DNA of 64,000 bases from Amaurobius ferox. Lineage: Eukaryota > Arthropoda > Arachnida > Araneae > Amaurobiidae. The stretch is from assembly GCA_951213105.1 (NCBI GenBank), contig OX578135.1, positions 166,585,989 to 166,649,988 of the forward strand, given 5' to 3'. The position numbers and the translations under genes were made by a program. The notes under the pieces are model-generated. The model ran no database searches. It was not told where the DNA came from and was given only the letters and a program-made list of their open reading frames with translations. Of this stretch, positions 10,371 to 22,328 are shown piece by piece; positions within the stretch are counted from its first letter, which is position 1; the number at the start of each line of letters is the position of its first letter.

Positions 10371-13022
10371 GGGATTTATTGACGAATCCAAACCATTGGT
10401 TTTATATCTATATAAATAAAATTGAAAATCTGTCTGTCTGTCTGTTTGTCCCATCATCACGGGAGAACGGCTGAACCGAATTTGATGAAATTTTGTTGGT
10501 AGCCTAGAAATAGCCCCACTTAAAATGTATTCTGTGTTTTGAGTTTCTATAAGCAGTGGTTCTCGAGATATTAGTAAAAAACGAAATTTTCGTTTCTCTC
10601 ATCATCACGGGAAAACGGCTAAACCGAATTTAATGAAATTTAGTGGATAGCCTTGAAATAGCCCCCCATAAATTTAGTCCAAGTTTAGAGTTTCTAAGAC
10701 CAGAGGTTGTTGAGATATTAATGAAAAACCGAATTTTTTCCCAAGAGTTCTACTTTCCAACTCCGTGGTTTATCCAAGCGGAAAGGATGAAAATCGTTTG
10801 TTTAAAACGTCAAAATGAAATAAAACTTTATTTTCGAGTTTGGTGCAGGATTTTTGCATTAATTAGTCACTATCGGAAAACATGAATTGTTTAAAACATG
10901 AATTTAAATGGAAAAATCTACCTACATGGGTTATCTTTCACAAGCTTTTACTCAACGATGAAAAGTATAAAGAAATCAAAATGGCTATTTAATTTCGCAT
11001 TTTATGGGGATATATCATGTTGCTCGGCAACGGAATGAAATTAAATGTGTTGTTAATATTTATTACTAGCAGCATACCCGTTCTTCGTACGGAGTATATA
11101 ATATAAAGAAACTTGAAATTCATAATCATGCCCAAATTCTTATAGTATACTAAATGACATGTTTAATCAAAATATTCTGTTAAAATATTTAATATAATGC
11201 TCCTAAAAAGAAGTTTAAGAATCTCTGTTCTCGCTATATAAAATTATCTTCATGGACATATCTGAAGAATAAAACATCTTGGACCCCTTATGTAAGCAAA
11301 TATAAAAAAAAATATGGAATTGAATCAATATATGCAAAATAAAAGCGTTAAAATTGTATGGGACCCGTACTAATTATATACGCGAATATTAGAAAATATA
11401 ACCTGTATTAGTAGATTACATGTATAAATTGAAAATACCAATAAACCCGTAATCTTTAAATCTGAAGACAGTCATTTATTCCAATATATGTCAAAATTAA
11501 AGTGCTAAAATTATATGGGAAGATATACACGTACTACTTATAATGTCCGATTATTAGTAAAAGATTACCCGTTTTGCAATATGAGTCACAAATGTTTTTT
11601 GGTAAAATACAACAGACGACGTAATAAATTGAATATATAATTAATCCCCTTAATCTTCATACCAGAAGACTGTACTTGATTCCAATATATATGCCAATAT
11701 ATGTCAAAATATATGCCAATATACCTGTACTACTTATATTCTCGTAGGTTAGAAGATATACCCGTGCATTCCTAGAAGATTACTCGTACAACGTACAATA
11801 TGCGTGTGTCAGCAATTTTTGCCGATATAAAACAATGGCGTAATAACTTAAAAATATCAATAATCCCTGAATCAATAATTCCGGAAAATATCAATAATAA
11901 TAATGTTTAAACCTGAAGAGTATAATTGATATTATCCAGTCCAAAATGAAATGGCAATGAAATTTATTTTATATACATATCTTCATTATTCAAATCGGAA
12001 AGGATTTAATAAAAATCGTCTGCCGCATAAACACATTGGATTTAAATCCGTTGCTAAGCGACATGATATCATTTGCTTCAAATAAATTGGTAGAAAAAAT
12101 ATCGTCTAAATAGTTATATTTCTATGGAACATTTGGCGACAGTTTCGTCAAATTAGCGACATTTTAAAAAATCGCCAAATTTATCGCCAAGTGGGACTGT
12201 AGAACTGACAGTTTCACTTTGCGACAAATTGACGAAATATCATCACAATACTATCCCCTAACAAAAAACAATTAATATCATTTATGTAGCGCAATTTTAT
12301 CAATTTCAAGATATTTTTATAGATTTGAAAACATTTTTATCAATTTGGTGACATTTTAAAAATTCGCTAAATGTATTACTAAGTAGGATGGTTGGTCTGA
12401 CAGAGAAATGCTAACCAAACATCATTTCAGTACTCTCTTCTAACAAAACAAAAAAAAATTTCATTGATATGTAGAAGACCCAAGCCACACGACCAACCCG
12501 AAGGTTTATGGCAGCTGTTTGTGTGTCGTTTATATCAATTTGGCGACATTTCCGTCAATTTGGCAAAGTTTAAGAAAAGTTGTCAAATTAGCGATATCCC
12601 TCCAAATTTGTAGCTTTGAATTTGCAGATCTGAATGAAACATTCTTATCCCGTTTCAATATACTAAATGAAAACACAACAACTGTATTAGAAGATATACC
12701 CGCTCTACTCTTTTTCTGTTTCAACAATCGGCTATATGAATTTATTGGCTAAACACAATATATGAGTTTAGTAGCTAAATACGATATAAGCATGAAAACT
12801 CTTTGCCAAAATAAATGAAATTGATGTACGCAGTCAGCAATTAATATAATTAAAAGAAAAATCAAACCGTCCATTCATAAGATATACTTTTATAACCATT
12901 TATCCATTTATTTATTATTTAAATCGAAAAAAAATAATAAAAACATTAACAAACACATTTAATTTAGTTGCGATGCCGAGCAACATGATATATCCTCCTA
13001 AAATGTTAAAATTTATTAACCA

Positions 13023-14400
13023 CTAACAGCACACCCGTTATTCGTACGGAGTGTATAATTTAAAGAAACTTAAAGTTCGCAATCATGTGCAAATTCTGTT
13101 AAAATATTAAATTTATTGCTCCTAAAGAGAAGTTCAAGAATATATGTTCTCACTATGCAAAATTATCTTCACGATCCGATCTGAAGAATAAAACATCGTG
13201 CTCCCTTTTGTAAGCAAATTTACAGAAGAAAAAATAGGAATTGAATGAATATATGCAACCCCGTACTAATTATATTGTCGCAGATCAGAAAATATGCCAA
13301 TGTGTTAGTAGAAGATTACCCGTATTACAATATGCGTCTCAAAAATATTTGCCAAAATAAAAGAGATGACGTAATAAATTGAAAACATCAATAATATCCG
13401 TACTCTTGATTCCAATATATGCCAATATATATCAAAACATATGTCAATATACCTGTACTACTTATATTCTCGTAGATTAAAAGATATACACGTGTATTTG
13501 TAGAAGATTCGTACAACATACAATATATGAGTTTAAGCAATTTTTGTCATAATAAAATAATTGCATAATAACTTGAAAATATCAATAATCCTTGAATCAA
13601 TAATCCCCGAAAATATAAATAATAATAATTTTTAAACCTGAAGACCGTAATTGATATTATCCAGTCAAAAATGCTATAAGAAAAATCAAATCGTTCTTTT
13701 CTAAAATATATTTTTATATCCATTTATTTATTATTCAAATCGAAAAAATAATTATTAAAATTAACAGACAGATTTAATTTAATTGCGTTTCTGAGTAACA
13801 TGATATAAGATAGAATCTTATAACATGTTAAATATGTCATGTCTTATAACATAAACTGCGAAATTAAATAACGATTTTGATTTCTCTATACTTCTCATTG
13901 TTCCGTAAAAGCTTGTTTTAAATAAACCATGAACCATGGAGATAGATTTCCCCTTTAAATCATGTTTCAAACAATTCATGTTTTCAGAAAGTGACTAATT
14001 AACGCAAAAAATCTCCCATCAAACTCAGAGATTAAATTTTAATTCACTTTCAAACGATTTTCAAGCTTTTCGTTTGGATAAACCACGGAGTTAGGGAGTA
14101 GAACTCCTAGGAAAAAGTTCCGTTTTTCATTAATATCTCGACAACCCCAGGTCTTAGAAACTCGAAACTTGGACAAAATTTATGGGGGGATATTTCAAGG
14201 CTATTCACCAAATTTCATTAAATTCGGTTCAGCCGTTTTTCCGTGATGATGAGACAAACGAAAATTTCGTTTTTTACTAATATCTCGAGAACCACTGGTC
14301 GTAGAAACTCAAAACACGGATATAATTTTAAGTGGGGCTATTTCTGGGCTACCCACAAAATTTCATCAAATTCGGTTCAGCCGTTCTCCCGTGGTGGTGT

Positions 14401-14466
<66 letters not shown>

Positions 14467-14488
14467 TTTTCATTTTTATTTATATAGA
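13023..14488 (-). mobile_element. Complete non-autonomous Helitron unit C (1.47 kb)
   Basis: First unit of the composite. 5' TC at 14488, long TCTG microsatellite (14404-14466), conserved phrases CACGGGAGAACGGCTGAACC-like at 14370-14395 and a 3' hairpin CCGTACGAATAACGGG with TTAG in place of CTAG. Interior has no ORF over about 90 codons; the ORF 14243-14509 runs through the microsatellite and is not real. Confidence 0.75.
14404..14466 (+). repeat. (CAGA)n microsatellite
   Basis: About fifteen CAGA units next to the Helitron 5' end, expanded relative to the 3-4 units of the sister copies at 10429 and 16125. Confidence 0.95.
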
Positions 14489-16101
14489 TTATTTTTTCTA
14501 TTTGAATAATAAATAAATGGATGTAAAAATATATTTTATAAATGAAAGGTTTGATTGTTCTTTTAATTATATAAATTGCAGACTGCGTACATCACTTTCA
14601 TTTATTTTAGCAAAGAGGTTTTAAGCTCATATATTGTGGTTAGCTAATAAACTCATATATTGTGTTTACCCAATAAATTCATTTAGCCGATTGTTGAAGC
14701 AGAAAAAGAGTAGAACGGGTGTATGTATCTTCTAATACAATTTTAGTGTTTTCATTTAGTATATACAAACGGGATCAAGATATTTTATTCTTCAGATCTG
14801 CAAATTCAGAGCTACGAATTTAGCGGAACATCTCTAAATAACTTGGTAACTTTTCTTAAACTTTACCAAATTAGTGGAAATGTCTCCAAATTGATAAAAA
14901 TGACCCAAATCAATGAAATTAAGTTTGTTTTTTTAGAATGAGTACTGAAATGATGTTTCTGTAGCATTTGTCGGTCAGTCCATCCATCCTACTTAGTAAC
15001 ACATTTACCGAAAATATGACCAAATTGATAAAAATATTCGTAAATCTATAAAAATATCATGGAATTGATAAAATCGCGATTAATAAATGAAATTAATTGT
15101 GTTTTGTTAGGGGATAGTATTGTGATGATGTTTCGTCAATTTGTCGCAAAATTGGACTATCAGTTAGTTCTACAGTCCCACTTGGCGATAAATTTGGCGA
15201 TTTTTTAAGTTATCGCTAAATTGAGGAAAATGTCGCCAAACCTTCCATGGAGATCGCATTATTCAGACGATATAATTTCCATCAATTTATTTGAAGCAAA
15301 TGATATCATGTCGCTTAGCAACGGATCCAATGTGTTATGCGTCATACCTTTTTATTAAATCTTTTCCGATTTGAATAATAAAAATATGTACATAAAATAA
15401 ATTTCATTGACATTGCATTTTTGACTAGATAATATCAATTACAGTCTTCAGGTTTAAACATCAATATTATTGATATTTTCGGGGACTGTTGATTCAGGGA
15501 TTATTGATATTTTCAAATTATCATGCCATTGTTTTATTATGACGAAAATTGTTGAAACTCATATATATAGTACGTTGTACGAGTAATCTTCTACAAACGC
15601 ACGGGTATATCTTCTAATCTTCTAATCTACGAGAATATAAGTAGTACAGGTATATTGGCATATATTTTGATATATATTAGCATATATTGGAATCATTTAC
15701 CACCTTCTGGTATTAAGATTACGGATATTTTTGACACTTTCAATTTATTACGTCATCTTTTTTATTTTGGCAAATATTTTTGAGACTCATATTGCAATAC
15801 GAGTAAGCTTCTACTAACACACTGGCATATTTTCTAATCTGCGACAATATAAGTAGTACGGGGTTGCATATATTGATTCAATTCCCTTTTTTTTTTGTAA
15901 ATTTGCTTACAAAAGGGGCCAGGATGTTTTATTCTTCAGACCTGCCCGTGAAGATAATTTTGCATAGTGGGAACAGATATTCTTAAATTTCACTTTATGA
16001 GCAAGAAATTTAATATTTTAACAGAATTTGCACATGATTGCGAATTATAAGTTTCCTTATATTATATACTCCGTACGAAGAACGGGTATGCTGCTAGTGA
16101 A

Positions 16102-17501
16102 TCAATATAAATAAAATTGAAAATCTGTCTGCCTGTTTGTCCCGTCATCACGGGAAAACGGCTGAACCAAATTTGATGAAATTTTGTGGGTAGCCTGAAA
16201 ATAGTTTCATTTAAAATTTAGTCCATGTTTGGAGCTTCTACGATCAGTGGTTCTAGAGATATTAGTAAAAAACAAAATTTTCATTTGTCTCATCACCACG
16301 GGAGAACGGCTGAACCAAATTTGATAAAATTTTGTGGATAGCCTTGAAATAGTGCCCCATAAATTTCCCCCAAGTGTCGAGTATCTAAGACCAGGGGTTG
16401 TTGAGATATTAATGAAAAACGAAACTTTTTCCTAGGAGTTCTACTCTCTAACTCCGTGGTTTATCCAAACGAAAAGCTTAAAAACCGTTTGAAAGTGAAT
16501 TAAGACCTTATCTGAGTTTGATGGGAGATTTTTTGCGCTAATTAGTCACTTTATGAAAGCATGAATTGTTTGAAACATGATTTAAATGGGAAATCTATCT
16601 CCATGGTTTATTTTCACCAGCTTTTACTGAGCAATGAAAAGTATAAAGAAATCAAAATGGTTATTTAATTTCGCAGTTTATGAGGAAGATTCTATCTTAT
16701 ATCATGTTGCTCAGAAATGCAATTAAATTAAATCTATCTGTTAATTTTAATTATTATTTTTTCGATTTGAATAATAAATAAATGGATATAAAATTATATT
16801 TTAGAAAAGAACGATTTGATATTTCTTATAGCATTTTTGACTGGATAATATCAATTACGGTCTTCAGGTTTTATTATTATTGATATTTTCCGGGTTTATT
16901 GATTCAAGGATTATTGTTATTTTCAAGTTATTATGCAATTGTTTTATTATGACAAAAATTGTTTAAACTCATATATTGTACGTTGTACGAGTAATCTTCT
17001 AGAAATACACGGATATATCTTCTAATCTACGAGAATATAAGTAGTACAGGTACATTGGCATATGTTTTGATATATATTGGCATATATTGGAATCAATTAC
17101 GACCTTCTGGTATAAAGAGTATGGGGATTTTTGATATTTTCATTTTATTACGTCATCTCTTTTATTTTGGCATAGATTTTTGAGACTCATATTGTAATAC
17201 GGGTAATCTTCTACTAACACACTGGCATATTTTCAAATCTGCGACAATATCAGTAGTACGGGGTTGCATATAGTGATTCAATCCCCCCCCCCCCCTTTTT
17301 TTTTGTAAATTTGCTTACAAAAGGGGCCAGGATGTTTTATTCTTCAGATCTGCCCGTGAAGATAATTTTGCATAGTGAGAAGATATATTCTTAAACTTCT
17401 CTTTGGGAGCAATAAATTTAATATTTTAATAGAATTTTCACATGATTGCGAATTATAAGTTTATATTATATACTCCGTACGAAGAACGGGTATGCTGCTA
17501 G
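16102..17501 (+). mobile_element. Non-autonomous Helitron B (1.40 kb)
   Basis: Starts TCAATATAAATAAAATTG four bases after the end of Helitron A, and ends CCGTACGAAGAACGGG + TATGCTG + CTAG at 17501, flanked by A (16101) and T (17502). Uninterrupted, so serves as the reference for the family. It holds a C/T homopolymer at 17283-17304. No coding sequence. Confidence 0.8.
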
Positions 17502-18061
17502 TACTATATAAGCTTGTAGCTAACGCTCATAAGGCAGGTCGATTGTAATAGTTCCTTCACTTTAATCTAAAGCTCGCTGCCTCGTCAGTAGCCCAGTGAC
17601 AATTTCGTTCTGTTTCGACGAAACTCAGTGGGAGGGGGGGGGGGGGTACTATAGCTAATGCTCATAAGGCAGTATTAAATGCTGGAGACATCTTTAGCTC
17701 AACGCTATGATACTGGCTTACCACGCTTTGGCTCCGGGATCAAATCCCAGCACTGCCAAGTTGGTGATTTCGTTTTGTTGCTACAGGCTTGATCTATCTT
17801 TCTGTTTTGAATGTTTAGTGACTAATTGGTGAATATTGTAACCTAGTCATTTTTTGAACGACAGTAATGAAGTTAAATGGATGAAAATGAAATATTTTGG
17901 AATATTGAGTTCAATTTCTTTAATAGTTGCTTTGGGGGACTAAATGTTCTCAATAGTGAGTTTCCCTGTTTCTAGAACAGACACTTTTTGTTAGAGGAGG
18001 GGTGTAGAGTTTCGAAAATTAAATGTGCTTTGTAGGGGGTGATATAGTAATCCATTTCCTT
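17502..18061. other. Spacer with a tRNA-like relic
   Basis: At 17690-17765 a tRNA-like stretch (TAGCTCAACGCTATGATAC... GGGATCAAATCCCAGC) resembles an A and B box of a decayed tRNA-derived SINE. TAAGGCAG-type text (17527, 17664) is repeated around a G run at 17632-17646. No gene seen. Confidence 0.35.
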
Positions 18062-19010
18062 ACATATATAGTATAATGTACGGGGAAAGTATTGTGACGG
18101 AGTAGAAAATTAGAATTCGAATTTTCGACGGACAAGCATTGCTTCAAGCGCCTGAACGCGAATAGTACGTTCTTGAGATAATGTCTGTGTGTATGTGTGT
18201 ATACGTGTGAGTATGTGTGTATGCGTGCGTGTATATGTGTATGCGTGCGTGTATGTATTGAAGGTCCAGACCACTCGGCTGGCCCTAGGGCTTACAGCAG
18301 GAGTTTGAGTGGCCTGGAAGGGCGTACGTGTATGTGTGTACAAGGGCGTGTGTGTCAGTGAGTCTGTGAAATTTCAAGAACAAATGGAGTATTTAGAACG
18401 TAATTTGATACGATTATTATGATCCCTGAATACTGGAACCTTATATAATACGCGATCGTACTTTCGGAAGTCTCCTCCCTCCTCTAAATTTTCAAATAAA
18501 TTTTTGAAAATATTATAAAAAATCAGGACAGTCAATAATGTCCAATCCATAATCATTTCATACATACATATTTATTCTAAAACGAATGACATAAACTTTA
18601 GAACGCTAGCTCGAATAGTTTTCGAGATATTGCACGTTTTTCAAATAAAGGTATCGAAAAAAAATAATATTAAAAAGACCAGCAGTTTCATCAAATATGT
18701 AATACTTGGCTATAAATTTGGAACCTTGATGAATAATTTGGTGAAATATTACCAACTAGACAATTTTTTTTAATGTAGTGTCATATCGATGAAAATGTCG
18801 TCAATTTGGCAAAAATGACTCTATACCAGTTACAAAAATTAAGCCAAATTGATGAATTACTAATTTACATATTTTAATACAATATATTGCTTAGCAGATG
18901 CAAGCAGTATTTCCAATTGTGAATTTACATTTGCTCGAAATATGAGTCAATTTGGTACTCCAAAATAATTTTACATGTTGCCATTTGGAAATGTGCCCCA
19001 TGCCTGTATA
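18062..19010 (-). repeat. Family Y repeat, minus strand
   Basis: Starts (plus strand) with CCTTACATATATAGTATAATG, GGGGAAAGTATTGTGACGGAG and GAATTCGAATTTTCGACGGA, the inverse of the Y 3' end, then a GT/GTGC microsatellite (18182-18256). The later phrase ATAGTTTTCGAGATATTGCAC at 18615 is shared with other Y copies. Within it 18258-18325 (CCAGACCACTCGGCTGGCCC) resembles the retroelement 3' end seen at 35180. Minus-strand ORFs here are unsupported. Confidence 0.55.
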
Positions 19011-19984
19011 CGCTTCAACGTTAAAAACATTGTGCAGTGGATCTTTTTCATCATTATTTCGCGTTGAAAGACGTCAACTGTTCTCCAACGAAGTGGTGAC
19101 TTCTTTTATAGACTCTCTGTAGAAACTTCTAGAAATATCTCATATCTCGTAGAATAATCGTTATTTCGAGGTGTTTCTCGAACCTTCGGAAAGTCGCCAA
19201 ATGTCGAAAAATTGGCAAAAAATCGCCAAATATGGCAATCCTTTTTCGAACTTCAACATATGGCAACCTATGATTCATGTCATGGGAAATAATGCCTTTA
19301 CGGGTATTTTTCCCGTCTGGTTTTTAAAATATACTCCAGTGAGATACTCCAGTACTTTCGTACTAGTGCAAACCAATTTTTAAAAGTAGTATCGCGTTAG
19401 GAGTATTAGAACTGTTAGGATTGAACTAATGAAACACATTTTAATTATTTAATTAAACGCACTCTCAAGATAAGGAAATAACTCAATAAAAGCTTAAATA
19501 GTTTTCGGATAATTAATATTTACGAAGGACGGTGACAAACATTTAATAACACGAGTAGAATGTAAAAGCTACTATCGAATGAGCCTTTGATGTATTTGAG
19601 CGTGCAGCTTAATGTAAAACTAATATATTGCAGTACGCAATAATCTTTTCAAGTATTAAAGTCGTTAAATTCCCATGACGCACACAAAGTTGAGCGATAA
19701 TTCACTGTCATTTTATAACCTCCAAGTGTGCGAGAAATGCTCGCAGTGGAACATAAAATGTTTACGCAATACAAAAATAAAATTGAATGATCATGAATAA
19801 TGTAGAATAGAAAAATAGCACGTATATTCTTATGAGTTCACTAGTTATTCTTTTAAAATATTTCTTGAGATTGTCCTTTAAAATTATTTTCAAGTTTATT
19901 TTTCCAAGTTTGGCAACAGGCCCATAACGACGATTATATTGAGCCCATTTAGTTTGTTTGTATTAATTAATATACTTTCTTTCG

Positions 19985-20135
19985 ATCCAGACTGTCCGAC
20001 CTACCCGAAGATAAAGGATCCCTGTTTGGTCGGTTGAGAGAGCCATCTAATTTAGGCCGGAATCCAGTGGCGGTGACGCCCACACCCTTCGTACCCTGAT
20101 CCACCACCTCTCAGAATCATATTCGGACGTACAGA
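19985..20135 (-). repeat. Diverged SINE copy, minus strand
   Basis: Inverse of the SINE body and tail: CCAGACTGTCCGACCTACCC (tail), TTTAGGCCGGAATCCAGTGG (body) and CACCACCTCTCAGAATCAT. Same family as 8221-8606, 5' truncated, older. Confidence 0.65.
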
Positions 20136-20880
20136 TTTATCGTGCCCGTACTTTGCGTAGACACGGGGGCAGTTTTGGGTGGCGTCTAGGATCCCTGCCC
20201 GCATTATTATACTAGAACAAATTACTGGGCGTCGACTGGGATTTGAAAAAGCGCCTGTTACGTACATAATACAGATAAAAGTCTCGCTTTCCTAATAGGC
20301 CGTTTAGAACAGAAAACATTCTCAAATTTTCCAAAGCAGTTTAAAAAAATCTATATAAATACGTCACGCTTGTTGAAAATCCCATGCACTTCGTGTTTAC
20401 ATGAGACTTACATAGCAACGGAAACACCTGAATATGTGACGTCATAAACACGGGAGAAAAACGCGTGCAAGCATTCCAATGGAAAACGGCAATTTTTACA
20501 GACTTACTTGAAAATTCATAAAACAATCAGAAATAAAGTAATTAATTATTCTAGGATGCAAAAATATCACTCGAAATCCATGTAAAGCATTAGAACCGTA
20601 CGAATCTTCAATTTGTGAATGGACGAATGTAAAAATAAATTTGCCAAAAATCCGTGTATTTGGAGGCATTTAAATTTGGAGACATGTATATGAACTTATT
20701 GTCTTAAAGTCTTATGAACTTATGAAGGAATGAATTTAATGTCCGTTCAAAGTTCTTATTGAAGAGCGTTTTCATAGATATTTCCAACTATCTGGAATGT
20801 TAATAAAAGTAACATAGGCGTTATATAGCTGTAAGCAATTGCAAAAGAAATATAGTCTTCTCATTTTCAAAACTCATTCC
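20136..20880. other. Unassigned spacer
   Basis: No supported feature; small ORFs only. Confidence 0.35.
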
Positions 20881-20887
20881 AATAAAA

Positions 20888-21638
20888 AATTTGATGTAGG
20901 CAACACATGACTTTCCTTATATAATGCAATGAATTTACTACTTTTAGAGTAAAATAATAGGTTTTTCTTATAGTAGATACTTATGTTCTTTCCAAGATAT
21001 TGAATTTTCGACAATTAGTCGTCATTTTCATTGATTTAGCGTAATGTTTATTCATTTGGCGAGATTTTCGCTAATTTGGCAACATTTCAAAAAGTTGCCA
21101 AGTTGGCGACATTCCTACAAATTCGTCACCAAAATCTCGCCAAGCTTTATGGACGGAGAAATAAGTTATTCTTATAGCAGATAAATGACTATTGGCGTTC
21201 AAATACAAAAGTATTACTCAAAGTATCTTTTCTCATGAATGGAACGAGCTGGATCCACGAGAATGATGTCACCCAATTTATCGCATGATATTTTATATGA
21301 AAAGTAAACATGTTCTCAACAGTTAATATTTTTTTTTAATTTATAGAATTTTTTGATAAATTTATTTGAAAAATGCGCAATATCTCGAGAATGGTTCATG
21401 CTAGCGTTCTAAAGTTTATGTCAATCGTTTTTTAAGGAAAAATTACATAAGAAATGTTTATTTGCGTAACTTTATTAAAGGTTTTGATTTTTTGATGATT
21501 TTTTCAAAATTTTACTCGAAAATTTAGGGGGGGTTCTGAACATTCGATTACGTTTAAAAAAATAGGCTTCCAGTATTCACGAATTGTGATTTTTGTACCA
21601 AATTTTATTCGAATCGCTTCGTTCACACACACATACTT

Positions 21639-21678
<40 letters not shown>

Positions 21679-21838
21679 ACACACACACACACACATACAC
21701 ACACACACACATCCCCTCAAAAATGTTTAATTTGTGATCAGGGATGCTTGAAACGTGCTCTCACGTCAAAAACTGGAATTCGAATTTTCGTCCTCCGTCA
21801 CAATACTTTCCTTATACATTATGTATATAAGGAAAGTA
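20888..21838 (+). repeat. Family Y repeat, full-length plus copy
   Basis: Starts TTTGATGTAGGCAACACATG then ACTTTCCTTATATAATGCAATG and ends with ACTTTCCTTATACATTATGT / ATATAAGGAAAGTAATA, a terminal hairpin. The body differs from family X but the first ~25 bp and the hairpin ending are clearly related. It has a (CA)n tract at 21624-21711 and the GTCAAAAACTGGAATTCGAATTTTCG phrase near the 3' end. Non-coding. Confidence 0.7.
21624..21711. repeat. (CA)n microsatellite
   Basis: Nearly pure CA repeat interrupted by TA steps; it generates spurious His/Thr-rich and Cys/Val-rich ORFs on the two strands. Confidence 0.95.
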
Positions 21839-22084
21839 ATAAATTTATTCATATGTTTCAGAAGAAATTCACTTCCGAATTTTAAGTTTCGGTTTTCACC
21901 ATCTACATTTAGGGGCGTTTTGAAACCCGATATTTTAAATTCGCAACTCGAATATTTGTTTTCATGCAAGTATAAATTTCTTCAAATACACTACAATTCT
22001 ATCGCAACATACTAATTTTGATACGTTATTAAAACAATTTACATTCTATTTCGTTAAAATTATTGAAATGAATTTTTTCTAAAC

Positions 22085-22106
22085 GGGGGGGGGGGGGGGG
22101 GGGGGT
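22085..22106 (+). repeat. Poly-G run
   Basis: About 21 consecutive G. Runs of G or C of similar type recur at 17284, 17632, 42810, 43490, 50418, 56596 and 58198. Confidence 0.9.
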
Positions 22107-22328
22107 AAAACTTACCGAACGAAGAAATGAAATATTCAAAAGAATGTGCTATATACATCATCGAGTTTGCAGTAAAACTCTCTTCAATAACATTTCTGGG
22201 ATGCAATTATAGCACTGAAGCAGCGAAGTTTGAAATGCCGCAGGGATGAAAGGAGAAAGTTATTTCAAGAGCTGGAATGTAACTTAAGAGAACTTGAATG
22301 TAACTTCAGATAAAAATAGTAATAAAAA

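Larger units (their letters stand above)
11066..14488 (-). mobile_element. Composite minus-strand Helitron inside Helitron A
   Basis: On the minus strand it starts TCTATATAAATAAAAATG at 14488 and ends GTATGCTGCTAG at 11066, preceded by A and followed by T of Helitron A, exactly an A^T insertion. It contains an internal 3' end at 13023 (CCGTACGAATAACGGGTGTGCTGTTAG), so it comprises one complete unit (13023-14488) followed by a second copy lacking about the first 600 bp (11066-13022). Both copies hold the same non-coding interior. See the finding on end bypass. Confidence 0.75.
10407..16097 (+). mobile_element. Non-autonomous Helitron A, split by inserted Helitrons
   Basis: Left part 10407-11065 starts TCTATATAAATAAAATTG followed by a TCTG tract, preceded by host A. 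Right part 14489-16097 ends with the hairpin CCGTACGAAGAACGGG, 8 nt and CTAG (16094-16097), followed by host T. These are the canonical Helitron traits (5' TC, 3' hairpin then CTRR, insertion between A and T). When the intervening 11066-14488 is removed, AATATTTATTA joins TTATTTTTTCTATTTG, as in the uninterrupted Helitron B. Reassembled length is about 2.27 kb. No Rep/helicase coding, so mobilised in trans. Confidence 0.8.
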
